DNA of 64,000 nt from Streptomyces hygroscopicus (GCF_026168105.1 NZ_LBMW01000016.1:1-64000), one strand, 5' to 3'; counted from the stretch's first letter, positions 25,095-33,655 are shown. A program made the numbers and translations. Notes: a model not told the origin generated them from the letters alone.

Positions 25095-25250
25095 CGGTGG
25101 CCCGGGTCGACCTTCCGTGCCGCGTCCGCGTCCCGGCCGTGTCCCTCCCGTGGACTCCGTCGGCCCGAGCTGGTATCAGTTGCGGTATCTGATGGACCGT
25201 CAGGGAAGGTGGGGGCCGTCGGAGACCGTCCCCCGGGGAGGCAGTCGGCC

Positions 25251-26711
25251 ATGACCGAACTCGTGGAACACGGACAGCTGTTCATCGGCGGGGAGTTGAC
25301 CGACCCCCTGGGCCAGGACGTCATCGAGGTGGTCTCGCCGCACACCGAGGAGGTCGTCGGGCGGGTGCCGCACGCCTCGCGGGAGGACGTCGACCGGGCC
25401 GTCGCCGTGGCGCGCCGCGCTTTCGACGAGGGGCCCTGGCCGCGGGCGACGCTCGACGAGCGGACCGAGGCCGCCACCCGGATCAAGGACGCGATCGCGC
25501 TGCGGCACGAAGAGATCGCCCGGGTGATCTCCTCCGAGAACGGCTCCCCGTATTCCTGGAGCGTCCTCGCGCAGGCCCTCGGCGCGATGATGGTGTGGGA
25601 CGCGGCGATCACCGTCGCGCGAACCTTCACCTACGAGGAGCGGCGCGACGGCGTCCTCGGCAAGATCCTCGTGCGGCGCGAGCCCGTCGGGGTCGTGGCT
25701 GCCGTCGTGCCATGGAACGTGCCGCAGTTCGTGGCGGCCGCCAAGCTGGCGCCCGCGCTGCTCGCCGGCTGCACGGTCGTGCTCAAGCCGTCGCCCGAGT
25801 CGCCGCTGGACGCGTACATCCTCGGCGAGATCGCCCGTGAGGCCGGGCTGCCGGAGGGCGTGCTGTCGGTCCTGCCCGCGGACCGCGAGGTGAGCGAGTA
25901 CCTGGTCGGGCACCCCGGCGTGGACAAGGTGTCCTTCACCGGCTCGGTCGCGGCCGGCAGGCGCGTGATGGAGGTCGCGGCCCGGAACCTGACGCGGGTG
26001 ACCCTGGAGCTGGGCGGCAAGTCGGCGGCCCTGGTGCTGCCGGACGCGGACCTCGACCAGGCCGTGACGGGGATCGTCCCGGCCGCCTGGATGAACAACG
26101 GCCAGGCCTGTGTGGCCCAGACCCGCATCCTCGTGCCGCGCTCGCGCTACGACGAGTTCGCCGACGCCTTCGCCGCCGCGGCGAGCGCCCTCGTGGTCGG
26201 CGACCCGCTGGACCCGGCGACCCAGGTCGGCCCCCTGGTGGCCAGGCGCCAGCAGCAGCGCAACCTCGACTACATCCGAATCGGCCAGGAGGAGGGCGCC
26301 AAGATCCTCACCGGCGGCGGCCGTCCGCCGGGGCTCGGCCGCGGCTGGTACGTGGAGCCGACCCTCTTCGGGGACGTGGACAACTCGATGCGGATCGCCC
26401 GCGAGGAGATCTTCGGGCCGGTCATCTGCCTGCTCCCGTACGGCGACGAGAGCGAGGCCGTGAAGATCGCCAACGACTCCGAGTACGGGCTGAGCGGCAG
26501 CGTGTGGACGGCGGACGTCGAGCACGGCATCGAGATCGCCCGCCGGGTGCGCACCGGCACTTACTCCGTGAACACCTTCAGCCTCGACATGCTCGGCCCC
26601 TTCGGTGGCTACAAGAACTCGGGCCTCGGGCGGGAGTTCGGGCCCGAGGGGTACGGGGAGTTCCTGGAGCACAAGATGATCCACCTGCCGGCCGGGCACG
26701 GGGAGGCGTAG
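25251..26711 (+). CDS. NAD(P)-dependent aldehyde dehydrogenase
   Basis: A 486-residue ALDH superfamily enzyme oxidising an aldehyde to its acid. The ATG at 25251 follows CGGGGAGG. Motifs in order: PWNVPQF (catalytic-site Asn), KPSPESPLDAY (coenzyme lysine), FTGSVAAGRRVME, LELGGKSAALVL (general base Glu), NNGQACVAQTRI (nucleophilic Cys) and EEIFGPVICL. The C-terminal GPFGGYKNSGLGREFG is standard. Four bases separate its stop from the ferredoxin gene. Its place in a KstR-like-controlled divergon fits oxidation of a C26/C27 aldehyde made by the P450; the substrate is inferred, not shown. Confidence 0.9.
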   Translation: MTELVEHGQLFIGGELTDPLGQDVIEVVSPHTEEVVGRVPHASREDVDRAVAVARRAFDEGPWPRATLDERTEAATRIKDAIALRHEEIARVISSENGSPYSWSVLAQALGAMMVWDAAITVARTFTYEERRDGVLGKILVRREPVGVVAAVVPWNVPQFVAAAKLAPALLAGCTVVLKPSPESPLDAYILGEIAREAGLPEGVLSVLPADREVSEYLVGHPGVDKVSFTGSVAAGRRVMEVAARNLTRVTLELGGKSAALVLPDADLDQAVTGIVPAAWMNNGQACVAQTRILVPRSRYDEFADAFAAAASALVVGDPLDPATQVGPLVARRQQQRNLDYIRIGQEEGAKILTGGGRPPGLGRGWYVEPTLFGDVDNSMRIAREEIFGPVICLLPYGDESEAVKIANDSEYGLSGSVWTADVEHGIEIARRVRTGTYSVNTFSLDMLGPFGGYKNSGLGREFGPEGYGEFLEHKMIHLPAGHGEA

Positions 26712-26714
26712 CAC

Positions 26715-26948
26715 ATGGGCGACCGCTGGCGCATCGAGGTCGACCGCTCGGTCTGCATCGGCTCGGGGCAGTGCGTCCACCGGGCGGCCGGCGCCTTCCG
26801 TCTCGACGCCGCCCGGCAGTCCCACCCGGTGGAGCCGGACGCCGACGCGGGCGAGCAGATCCTGGAGGCGGCGGAGAACTGCCCGGTGGAGGCCATCGCG
26901 ATCACGCTTGTGGGGAGTGGAGAGTCGGTGTTCCCGCCCGAGGACTAG
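26715..26948 (+). CDS. Single-cluster ferredoxin (3Fe-4S type)
   Basis: A 77-residue electron-transfer protein. The cysteine pattern C14-x5-C20 then C56-P (CIGSGQC ... ENCPVEAI) lacks the fourth ligand, which is typical of [3Fe-4S] ferredoxins that serve actinomycete P450s. The ATG at 26715 is 4 nt beyond the ALDH stop, so they form an operon. The CYP125-like enzyme at 12774 is the only P450 in the window and is a plausible partner. Confidence 0.9.
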   Translation: MGDRWRIEVDRSVCIGSGQCVHRAAGAFRLDAARQSHPVEPDADAGEQILEAAENCPVEAIAITLVGSGESVFPPED

Positions 26949-27130
26949 TCCACACCGAGGATTGGTCCGAATCATCCCAAAAATCTTGATTCAGGGGGGT
27001 TCCATTCGCTGTTGTAAGTCATATCCTGAGAGTGCCTACGGGACGAGTGAGGCACTCAACCGGAGTCGCCGACTTTGGCGTGAAGCTTCGGCTTCCGCTG
27101 AGGCCGACATCGACGGTCGAGGGACCGGAA

Positions 27131-27186
27131 GACTGGAAGGTCAGAAGATCGCAAGATCGGAGGATCGAAAGATCTGAAGGTCATCC
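27131..27186. repeat. 8-bp-period tandem repeat (consensus GATCNGAA)
   Basis: G(A/G)TC occurs at 27139, 27147, 27155, 27163, 27171 and 27179, a perfect 8-bp period over six units (GGTCAGAA, GATCGCAA, GATCGGAG, GATCGAAA, GATCTGAA, GGTC). It lies in the 269-bp gap between the ferredoxin and the TetR gene. Confidence 0.85.
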
Positions 27187-27217
27187 AAACCCGTCTCGTA
27201 GGTTTTCGTGTGCGCTC

Positions 27218-27910
27218 CTACGGTCCGGGGTGTGACCCCTCCTGGCCCCGGCCCCTCTCGTCCGGGCCCGTGAGGTCGTCCGGGCCCGTGAGGTCGATCA
27301 GGCGGCACACCGTCTCGATGTCGATCTTCACCTGGGCGATGGACGCGCGGCCGGAGAGCCAGGTGATCAGGGCCGAGTGCCAGGTGTGCTCGATCACCCG
27401 CACCGCGGACAGCTGCTCCGGGCTCGGGTCGTCCAGACCCATCGCGTCCAGGATGATCGCCGTCGTCTGGCGGGAGACCTGGTCCACCTCCGCGGAGACA
27501 CTGCGATCGGCGAAGGTCAGCGCGCGGACCATGGCATCGGCCAGATGCGGCTCGCGCTGCAGCGCGCGGAAGGCGCGCATCAGGGTCTCCGCCACCCGCT
27601 CGGCCGCCGTCTCGCCGGCCGGCGGCTTCTTCCTCAGCGTGCCGTGCATGTGCTCCAACTGGTCCTGCATCGTGGCGACCAGCAGGTGCACCTTCGACGG
27701 GAAGTAGCGGTACAGCGTGCCGAGAGCCACCTGTGAGGACTCCGCCACCTCGCGCATCTGCACCGCGTCGAAACCGCCCCGGCTGGCCAACTGTGCGCTC
27801 GCGTGCAGGATGCGGCGACGGCGCGCCTCCTGCCGCTCGGTGAGCGGAGGTGAGGCCGGCTGTGCCGCCGGTCGCGCGGTACTGGCTGGCACCTTGGCTT
27901 CCGCAGGCAT
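27218..27910 (-). CDS. kstR: TetR family regulator, KstR-like
   Basis: A 230-residue TetR-type repressor. The start at 27910 (MPAEAKVPAS) follows GGAACGGG. After a Pro/Ala leader the DNA-binding domain runs from about residue 24: TERQEARRRRILHASAQLAS, then GGFDAVQMREVAESSQVALG and TLYRYFPSKVHLL, which is close to the mycobacterial cholesterol-catabolism repressor KstR. The ligand domain includes LRREPHLADAMVRALTFADR-like sequence and EHTWHSALITWLSGR. The C-terminus carries a tandem duplication (LTGPDDLTGPDE) from an 18-bp repeat. A perfect TnnAACnnGTTnnA site lies 150 bp upstream, suggesting autoregulation, and similar sites precede catabolic genes elsewhere in the window. The ligand would be a sterol-CoA intermediate by analogy. 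Confidence 0.85.
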   Translation of the reverse strand: MPAEAKVPASTARPAAQPASPPLTERQEARRRRILHASAQLASRGGFDAVQMREVAESSQVALGTLYRYFPSKVHLLVATMQDQLEHMHGTLRKKPPAGETAAERVAETLMRAFRALQREPHLADAMVRALTFADRSVSAEVDQVSRQTTAIILDAMGLDDPSPEQLSAVRVIEHTWHSALITWLSGRASIAQVKIDIETVCRLIDLTGPDDLTGPDERGRGQEGSHPGP

Positions 27911-28059
27911 GGATCCCGTTCCGTTGTTCCGTGACGGTCGGTGAGGGCAAATGATCAGACAGCATGGCAGGGTTCTGCGTCGTGGCGCGAATCACCTGAT
28001 CCACTGCTCACAGTGCCCTTACCTGCCGGTAGATTCGGAGCCTCCTGAACGATCAAGTC

Positions 28060-28073
28060 TGTAACTTGTTCTA
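28060..28073. promoter_or_regulatory. KstR-like operator between the TetR and glycosyltransferase genes
   Basis: TGTAACTTGTTCTA matches TnnAACnnGTTnnA at every fixed position. It lies 150 bp from the TetR start and 54 bp from the glycosyltransferase start. Confidence 0.6.
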
Positions 28074-28126
28074 GATTACCGTCCCGGCGTAATCTCGCGG
28101 GAAATGCCAGGGAGAAGGGGCCGAGA

Positions 28127-29599
28127 GTGACCGCTGAGGCCAGGGAGGCGGGTCCCCAGGAGGGGTCGGCCGCGGGCGGCGAACGCCCGTTGCGCATCGC
28201 GCTCCTCACGTACAAGGGCAACCCGTTCTGCGGCGGTCAGGGCGTGTACGTACGGCACCTTTCGCGCGAGCTGGCCAGGCTCGGCCACCAGGTGGAGGTC
28301 ATCGGCGCACAGCCGTACCCCGTCCTCGACGAGGGCGAGGGTCTGGAGGGGCTCTCCCTCACCGAACTGCCCAGCCTCGACCTGTACCGCCAGCCCGACC
28401 CCTTTCGCACCCCGAAGCGCGACGAGTACCGGGACTGGATCGACGCGCTCGAGGTCGCCACGATGTGGACCGGCGGCTTCCCCGAGCCGCTGACGTTCTC
28501 GCTGCGCGCCCGTCGTCATCTGGGCGCCCGGCGCGGGGACTTCGACGTCGTGCACGACAACCAGACACTCGGATACGGCCTGTTGGGCGATGTGGGCGCG
28601 CCGCTGGTCACCACCATCCACCACCCCATCACCGTGGACCGGCAGTTGGAGCTGGACGCGGCCCAGGGCTGGCGGCGGCGCGCGTCTGTACGGCGCTGGT
28701 ACGCGTTCACCCGGATGCAGAGGCGGGTCGCGCGCCGGCTGCCGTCGGTGCTCACCGTCTCCGGGACGTCCCGCCAGGAGATCGTGGACCATCTGGGCGT
28801 CTCCCGGGACCGTGTCCATGTCGTGCACATCGGCGCCGACACCGACCTTTTCTCGCCGGATCCGTCGGTGCCGCAGGTGCCGGGCAGGATCGTGACGACG
28901 TCCAGCGCGGATGTCCCGCTCAAGGGCCTCGTCTTCCTGGTCGAGGCGCTCGCCAAGGTGCGGACCGAGCACCCCGGGGCGCATCTCGTCGTGGTCGGCA
29001 AGCGCGCCGAGGACGGCCCGGTCGCGCAGGCGATCGAGCGGTACGGGCTCGAGCGCGCCGTCGAGTTCGTGAAGGGCATCTCGGACGCGGAACTGGTCGA
29101 CCTGGTGCGCTCGGCCGAGGTGGCGTGCGTGCCGTCGCTGTACGAGGGCTTCTCCCTGCCGGCGGCCGAGGCGATGGCGACCGGTACGCCGCTGGTGGCC
29201 ACGACCGGCGGTGCCATACCGGAGGTCGCGGGGCCGGACGGCGAGACGTGCCTCGCGGTACCGCCCGGCGACGCGGGTGCGCTGGCCGCCGGGCTGAGCC
29301 GGTTGCTCGCGGACCCGGGACTGAGGGTACGGCTCGGCTCCGCCGGACGGGAAAGGGTGCTACGCCACTTCACCTGGGCGAAGGCGGCCGAGGGCACGGT
29401 GGCGCGGTACCGCGAGGCGATCGTCCGCACCGCGGCGCGCCCCGAGCCTTCGGCGCCCCGGCACCCGGGTCGCTCCGCCGCCGAGGAGGCCGCTGCCGCC
29501 GGAGCAACTGTCCGCGCCGAAGCGGCGGTCGCCGCCCGGGTAACCGTCGCCGCCGAAGAACTAGTCGTACCCAACCGCGAAAGCAGGGCCACGTGCTGA
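28127..29599 (+). CDS. GT4 family glycosyltransferase
   Basis: A 490-residue GT-B fold retaining glycosyltransferase. The GTG at 28127 follows GGAGAAGGGG. The N-domain begins IALLTYKGNPFCGGQGVYVRH (donor loop glycine pair) and contains HDNQTLGYG and TTIHHPI. The C-domain holds VHVVHIGADTDLF, then VPSLYEGFSLPAAEAMATGTP, the E-x7-E donor motif, and TTGGAIPEVAG. The last ~60 residues are an Ala/Glu-rich tail. Its end overlaps the methyltransferase start by 7 nt, beginning a tight three-gene operon. Acceptor unknown. Confidence 0.9.
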   Translation: MTAEAREAGPQEGSAAGGERPLRIALLTYKGNPFCGGQGVYVRHLSRELARLGHQVEVIGAQPYPVLDEGEGLEGLSLTELPSLDLYRQPDPFRTPKRDEYRDWIDALEVATMWTGGFPEPLTFSLRARRHLGARRGDFDVVHDNQTLGYGLLGDVGAPLVTTIHHPITVDRQLELDAAQGWRRRASVRRWYAFTRMQRRVARRLPSVLTVSGTSRQEIVDHLGVSRDRVHVVHIGADTDLFSPDPSVPQVPGRIVTTSSADVPLKGLVFLVEALAKVRTEHPGAHLVVVGKRAEDGPVAQAIERYGLERAVEFVKGISDAELVDLVRSAEVACVPSLYEGFSLPAAEAMATGTPLVATTGGAIPEVAGPDGETCLAVPPGDAGALAAGLSRLLADPGLRVRLGSAGRERVLRHFTWAKAAEGTVARYREAIVRTAARPEPSAPRHPGRSAAEEAAAAGATVRAEAAVAARVTVAAEELVVPNRESRATC

Positions 29600-30336
29600 C
29601 CGTCGACTTCTCCCGGTTCCCGCTCGCCCCGGGCGACCGAGTCCTGGACCTCGGCTGCGGTGCCGGACGGCACGCGTTCGAGTGCTACCGGCGCGGCGCG
29701 CGGGTCGTGGCCGTCGACCGGAACGGCGAGGAGATCCGCGAGGTCGCCAAGTGGTTCGCGGCGATGAAGGAGGCGGGCGAGGCCCCCGCCGGAGCCACCG
29801 CGACCGCCATGGAGGGGGACGCCCTCGCGCTTCCCTTTCCCGACGAGTCGTTCGACGTCGTGATCATCTCCGAGGTCATGGAGCACATCCCGGACGACAA
29901 GGGCGTCCTCGCCGAGATGGTCCGGGTGCTCAAGCCGGGCGGCCGCATCGCCGTCACCGTCCCGCGCTACGGCCCCGAGAAGGTCTGCTGGGCCCTGTCC
30001 GACGCCTACCACGAGGTCGAGGGCGGCCACATCCGCATCTACAAGGCGGACGAACTCCTCGCCAGAATCCGGGAGGCGGGGCTCGAGCCGTACGGCACGC
30101 ACCACGCGCACGCGCTGCACTCGCCGTACTGGTGGCTGAAGTGCGCGTTCGGCGTCGACAACGACAAGGCGCTGCCGGTGCGCGCGTACCACAAGCTGCT
30201 GGTCTGGGACATCATGAAGAAGCCGCTCGCCACGCGGGTCGCCGAGCAGGCGCTGAACCCGCTGATCGGCAAGAGCTTCGTGGCGTACGCGACCAAGCCC
30301 CACCTGCCGCGCGTCTCCGAGGCGGACGCCACGTGA
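29593..30336 (+). CDS. Class I SAM-dependent methyltransferase
   Basis: A 247-residue methyltransferase. The GTG at 29593 lies inside the end of the glycosyltransferase gene (7-nt overlap). Motif I is RVLDLGCGAGRHAFE, the acidic loop AVDRNGEEI follows, then motif II FDVVIISEVMEHIPD and motif III VLKPGGRIAVTVPRYG. A C-terminal segment LHSPYWWLKCAFG followed by KLLVWDIMKKP is family specific. It ends in GTGA overlap with the next gene. It probably modifies the lipid- or sugar-linked product of the operon. Confidence 0.9.
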   Translation: MLTVDFSRFPLAPGDRVLDLGCGAGRHAFECYRRGARVVAVDRNGEEIREVAKWFAAMKEAGEAPAGATATAMEGDALALPFPDESFDVVIISEVMEHIPDDKGVLAEMVRVLKPGGRIAVTVPRYGPEKVCWALSDAYHEVEGGHIRIYKADELLARIREAGLEPYGTHHAHALHSPYWWLKCAFGVDNDKALPVRAYHKLLVWDIMKKPLATRVAEQALNPLIGKSFVAYATKPHLPRVSEADAT

Positions 30337-31403
30337 CCACTCCCCGGACAGAACACCTCGTCCTGCCCGGGGTCCTCACCGCGGAGCAGGCCGCCGCGAC
30401 CGTCGGCGGGATCCTCGCCGTGCAGCGGGAGGACGGCGCCATACCGTGGTTCCGCGGGCACCACCTCGACCCGTGGGACCACGTCGAGGCGGCCATGGCG
30501 CTCGACGCGGCGGGGGAGCACACGGCGGCCGAGCGGGCGTACGACTGGCTGGCCCGGCACCAGAACGAGGACGGGTCCTGGTACGCGGCGTACGCCGACG
30601 GCGACCCGGAGGAGGTCGGCGACCGCGGCCGGGAGACGAATTTCGTCGCCTACGTGGCCGTCGGTGTCTGGCACCACTACCTCGCGACCGGCGACGACAC
30701 GTTCCTGGACCGGATGTGGCCGACGGTGTACGCGGCGGTGGAGTTCGTGCTCCGGCTGCAGCAGCCCGGCGGGCAGATCGGCTGGAAGCGCGAGGACGAC
30801 GGCACGCCCACGGCGGACGCGCTGCTGACCGGCTGCTCCTCGATCCACCACGCGCTGCGCTGCGCCCTGGCGATCGCCGAGCTACGCGAAGAGCCCCAGC
30901 CGGACTGGGAGCTGGCGGTGGGCGTGCTGCGGCACGCGATACGCCGGCACCCGGAGAGGTTCCTGGACAAGGACCGCTACTCGATGGACTGGTACTACCC
31001 CGTCCTCGGCGGCGCGCTCACCGGTGCGGAGGCGAAGGAGCGCATCGAAGGGGACTGGGACCGCTTCGTGGTCCCCGGCCTCGGGGTGCGCTGCGTCGTC
31101 CCGAACCCGTGGGTGACCGGAGGCGAGTCGGCCGAACTCGCCCTGGCGCTCTGGGCGATGGGCGAGTCCGACCGCGCCCTGGAGATTCTCCAGTCCATCC
31201 AGCATCTGCGGGACCCGAAGACGGGCCTCTACTGGACGGGCTACGTCTTCGACGACGGGGCGATCTGGCCCGAGGAACTCACCACCTGGACGGCGGGCTC
31301 ACTCCTGCTCGCCGTGGCCGCGCTCGGCGGCGACGAGCCGACGTGCGCGGTCTTCGGCGGCGAACACCTGCCCAGGGGGCTGGACCCGGACTGCTGCGAA
31401 TAG
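30333..31403 (+). CDS. Alpha/alpha-toroid protein annotated as prenyltransferase in relatives
   Basis: A 356-residue soluble protein, third gene of the GT-methyltransferase operon, starting at GTG 30333 within GTGA. It is built of helical hairpins with QREDGAIPWF, WLARHQNEDGSWYAAYADGD and LQQPGGQIGWKRED, recalling squalene-cyclase/prenyltransferase or GH15-type (alpha/alpha)6 barrels. Acidic and aromatic residues are abundant at hairpin ends (DPWDHVEAAMALD, YSMDWYYPVLGG), which fits a glycan-processing enzyme better than a prenyltransferase. No signal peptide is present. Function is not known; context suggests trimming or building the same glycan. Confidence 0.78.
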   Translation: MTTPRTEHLVLPGVLTAEQAAATVGGILAVQREDGAIPWFRGHHLDPWDHVEAAMALDAAGEHTAAERAYDWLARHQNEDGSWYAAYADGDPEEVGDRGRETNFVAYVAVGVWHHYLATGDDTFLDRMWPTVYAAVEFVLRLQQPGGQIGWKREDDGTPTADALLTGCSSIHHALRCALAIAELREEPQPDWELAVGVLRHAIRRHPERFLDKDRYSMDWYYPVLGGALTGAEAKERIEGDWDRFVVPGLGVRCVVPNPWVTGGESAELALALWAMGESDRALEILQSIQHLRDPKTGLYWTGYVFDDGAIWPEELTTWTAGSLLLAVAALGGDEPTCAVFGGEHLPRGLDPDCCE

Positions 31404-31451
31404 GCGGTTCACTGCCGGTGCAGTGCGCCTGGGCGGTTCACTGCCGGTGCA
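31403..31451. repeat. 20-bp direct repeat linking two gene ends
   Basis: ggcggttcactgccggtgca occurs at 31403-31422 and 31432-31451 (29-bp period). The second copy encodes the last residues (HRQ) of the minus-strand gene. Confidence 0.85.
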
Positions 31452-31731
31452 TCCGGTTGGCGATGGCGTGGCCCACGAAGAGGTAGACGACGGCGGCGAG
31501 ACCGTAACCGGCGACCACCCGTGCCCACGCCTTGTTGAAGGTGAACAGGTCGTAGGACCAACTGGCGAGCCAGTTGGCCGCGTCATGCACGAACTGCACC
31601 AATTCGTTGGCGCGGTTCGCGTCCAGCAGGTACATCAGGATCCACAGGCCCAGGATGAAGGCCATGACGTCGGCGACGATCGCTATCACCGTGCCGGCCT
31701 GATTGGCGCCATTGCGATATCTGGGGGACAT
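31438..31731 (-). CDS. Small two-helix membrane protein
   Basis: A 97-residue protein with two transmembrane helices (VIAIVADVMAFILGLWILMYLL and VVAGYGLAAVVYLFVGHAI) separated by an amphipathic loop holding WLASWSYDLF. ATG at 31731 (MSPRYRNGANQAG). It is conserved-looking in style among Streptomyces but I do not recognise a named family. Its 3' end is part of a 20-bp direct repeat, so its C-terminus may have been altered by duplication. Confidence 0.8.
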   Translation of the reverse strand: MSPRYRNGANQAGTVIAIVADVMAFILGLWILMYLLDANRANELVQFVHDAANWLASWSYDLFTFNKAWARVVAGYGLAAVVYLFVGHAIANRMHRQ

Positions 31732-31923
31732 GCCCTTCGGATTGCCCGGGATCCTCGACTGAAACCCGTACGGGTGCGGCGCGTCGCTCGCCCGGCCCGG
31801 ACGTCACCCGAACGGGCCAGCCGGGGCGGCACGGCCGGACGGGGCGGGTGAGGCTGCCGGTAGAGCCGTGTTCTCCCGGCCCGGGAGAGCCGTCCCAGCC
31901 GTCCCGGAGACCCGGAGGACCCC

Positions 31924-32478
31924 GTGCCCGCACCGATACGAGCCCTCGCCGTGGCGCTCGCACTCTGCTCCACCCTGTTCGTCGGCGCCGCCGCCTGCGG
32001 TGGCGGTAGTGCGGCGCAGGAGGCCGCCGCCTACATCGCGGTACCTACGCCGTCCCCGACCACCCAAGCGCAGCGGCAGAAGTTCGCCAGGACCCGCTTC
32101 GTGGCGAACGCGGGTCTCGCGGCCGGGGCGTCGTACCAGTGGATCGTGAAGCCATGGAAGGCGGGCGCGTTCAGGAAGGGCACGAGGGGACGGACGGCCG
32201 CCCTCGCCAAGGCGGCCCTCGCGGGCACCTTCGCCTACAACCGCCTCAAGGCCGCCGTGCGCAACGCCCACGGCGACCCCAGGCTCTCCAGGTCCCTCGC
32301 CCCGCTGGTCGAGGGGATCGACGCGCTCAAGGGCCTGTCCGCCAGGCTCCGCAAGGGCGACGAGTCGGCCGTGCGGTCCTTCGACGACGTCATCGCCAAG
32401 GTGAAGGACGCCGGCAGGCGCTCGGGCGCCCCGGTCGGCAACCACGTCCCGTCGGCCGCACAACTCCATCGGGGCTGA
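31924..32478 (+). CDS. Putative lipoprotein of unknown function
   Basis: A 184-residue exported protein. The GTG at 31924 follows GGAGGACCCC. The signal peptide (RALAVALALCSTLFVGAAAC) ends at a cysteine in a weak lipobox (AAAC). The mature part begins GGGSAAQEAAAY, has a Pro/Thr segment, then basic helices (KPWKAGAFRKGTRGRTAALA) and DPRLSRSLAPLVEGIDALKG. No enzyme motif is visible. It is convergent with the LLM oxidoreductase gene across 30 bp. Confidence 0.78.
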   Translation: MPAPIRALAVALALCSTLFVGAAACGGGSAAQEAAAYIAVPTPSPTTQAQRQKFARTRFVANAGLAAGASYQWIVKPWKAGAFRKGTRGRTAALAKAALAGTFAYNRLKAAVRNAHGDPRLSRSLAPLVEGIDALKGLSARLRKGDESAVRSFDDVIAKVKDAGRRSGAPVGNHVPSAAQLHRG

Positions 32479-32508
32479 CCTGTGACCACGCCACCGGGGC
32501 GTGGCGCC

Positions 32509-33543
32509 TCATGCGTTCAGCTCCGCCAGCACCCGCAGCGTGTGCGGATCCGGCGCCAGGGCGAGCAGGTCCGTCACCGGCCCCTTGCGCCACAACTCCA
32601 GCCGTTCCGCGATGCGTTCACGTGGCCCGACCAGGGAGATCTCGTCGGCGAAGGCATCGGGCACGGCCAGCACCGCCTCCTGGCGCCGGCCTTCCAGGAA
32701 CAGCCGCTGGATCCGGCGCGCCTCCTCCTCGTACCCCATGCGGGCCATGAGGTCGGCGTGGAAGTTGCGGGCCGCGTGCCCCATCCCGCCGATGTAGAAG
32801 CCGAGCATCGCCTTCACCGGCAGGAGCCCCTCGGCCACATCCGCGCACACCTTCACCCGGGCCATCGGGGCGACGCGGAAGTGATGTGTGCCGGAGCCCC
32901 CGTGGACCTCGCACAGCCCGGCCGGCGACACCCCGTACGCCTCCGGACGGTTCGGCGACCAGTACAGCGGTAGCCAGCCGTCCGCGATCCGGGTCGTCTG
33001 CGCCACGTTCTTCGGCCCCTCGGCGCCGAGCAGGACCGGCAGATCGGCGCGCAGGGGGTGTGTGATCGGCTTGAGCGGCTTGCCGAGCCCGGTGCCGTCC
33101 GCCCCCGGGTAGGGGAGGGGGTGGAAGCGCCCGTCCAGGGTGACCGGGGCCTCGCGCCGCAGGACCTGCCGTACGACGTCGACGTACTCCCGGGTCGCGG
33201 TCAGCGGTGACGCGGGGAACGGCCGCCCGTACCAGCCCTCGACGACCTGCGGCCCCGACAGACCGAGGCCGAGCATCATGCGTCCGCCCGAAAGGTGGTC
33301 GAGGGTGAGCGCGTGCATCGCCGTGGTGGTGGGGGAGCGGGCGGCCATCTGGGCCACCGCCGTGCCCAGTTCGATCCTCGTCGTCCGGGCGGCGATCCAG
33401 GTCAGCGGGGTGAAGGCGTCCGAACCCCAGGACTCGGCGGTCCACACGGAGTCGTAGCCGAGCCGCTCGGCCTCCCGCGCCAGCGCGACATGGTCACTCG
33501 CGGGGCCGCGGCCCCAGTAGCCGAGCGCGAGTCCGAGCCGCAT
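32509..33543 (-). CDS. LLM class F420-dependent oxidoreductase
   Basis: A 344-residue TIM-barrel enzyme of the luciferase-like superfamily, likely using coenzyme F420. The ATG at 33543 (MRLGLALGYWGRG) has GGAGG 5 nt upstream. Diagnostic stretches are AREAERLGYDSVWTAESWGSDAF, TPLTWIAARTTRIELGTAVA, the PTTTAMHALTLDHLSGGRM motif with LGLGLSGPQVVEG, and GADGTGLGKPLKP. The C-terminal CADVAEGLL and GFYIGGMGHAARNFHADLM match the Streptomyces/mycobacterial subfamily. Its promoter carries the CTGACG-TCA-CGTCAG inverted repeat, which two other promoters in the window share. Substrate unknown. Confidence 0.9.
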   Translation of the reverse strand: MRLGLALGYWGRGPASDHVALAREAERLGYDSVWTAESWGSDAFTPLTWIAARTTRIELGTAVAQMAARSPTTTAMHALTLDHLSGGRMMLGLGLSGPQVVEGWYGRPFPASPLTATREYVDVVRQVLRREAPVTLDGRFHPLPYPGADGTGLGKPLKPITHPLRADLPVLLGAEGPKNVAQTTRIADGWLPLYWSPNRPEAYGVSPAGLCEVHGGSGTHHFRVAPMARVKVCADVAEGLLPVKAMLGFYIGGMGHAARNFHADLMARMGYEEEARRIQRLFLEGRRQEAVLAVPDAFADEISLVGPRERIAERLELWRKGPVTDLLALAPDPHTLRVLAELNA

Positions 33544-33568
33544 GCCGCCTCCAGCCGCCACCCATTAT

Positions 33569-33583
33569 CTGACGTCACGTCAG
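33569..33583. promoter_or_regulatory. CTGACG-N3-CGTCAG inverted repeat upstream of the LLM gene
   Basis: CTGACGTCACGTCAG, 6-bp perfect arms with a 3-bp spacer, 26 bp before the start codon. Related sites occur at 38293 and 42806. Confidence 0.65.
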
Positions 33584-33611
33584 TTCTCTTGCGGGCCCCG
33601 ACTGTACGACA

Positions 33612-33643
33612 ACGGCCCCCCGCCCGGAAGGGCGAGGGGCCGT
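33612..33643 (-). terminator. Hairpin terminator
   Basis: ACGGCCCC (33612-33619) pairs with GGGGCCGT (33636-33643), with an inner GCCC/GGGC stem around GGAA. It lies 13 bp past the stop of the minus-strand gene at 33656. Confidence 0.7.
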
Positions 33644-33655
33644 GCGTGGACCTGC

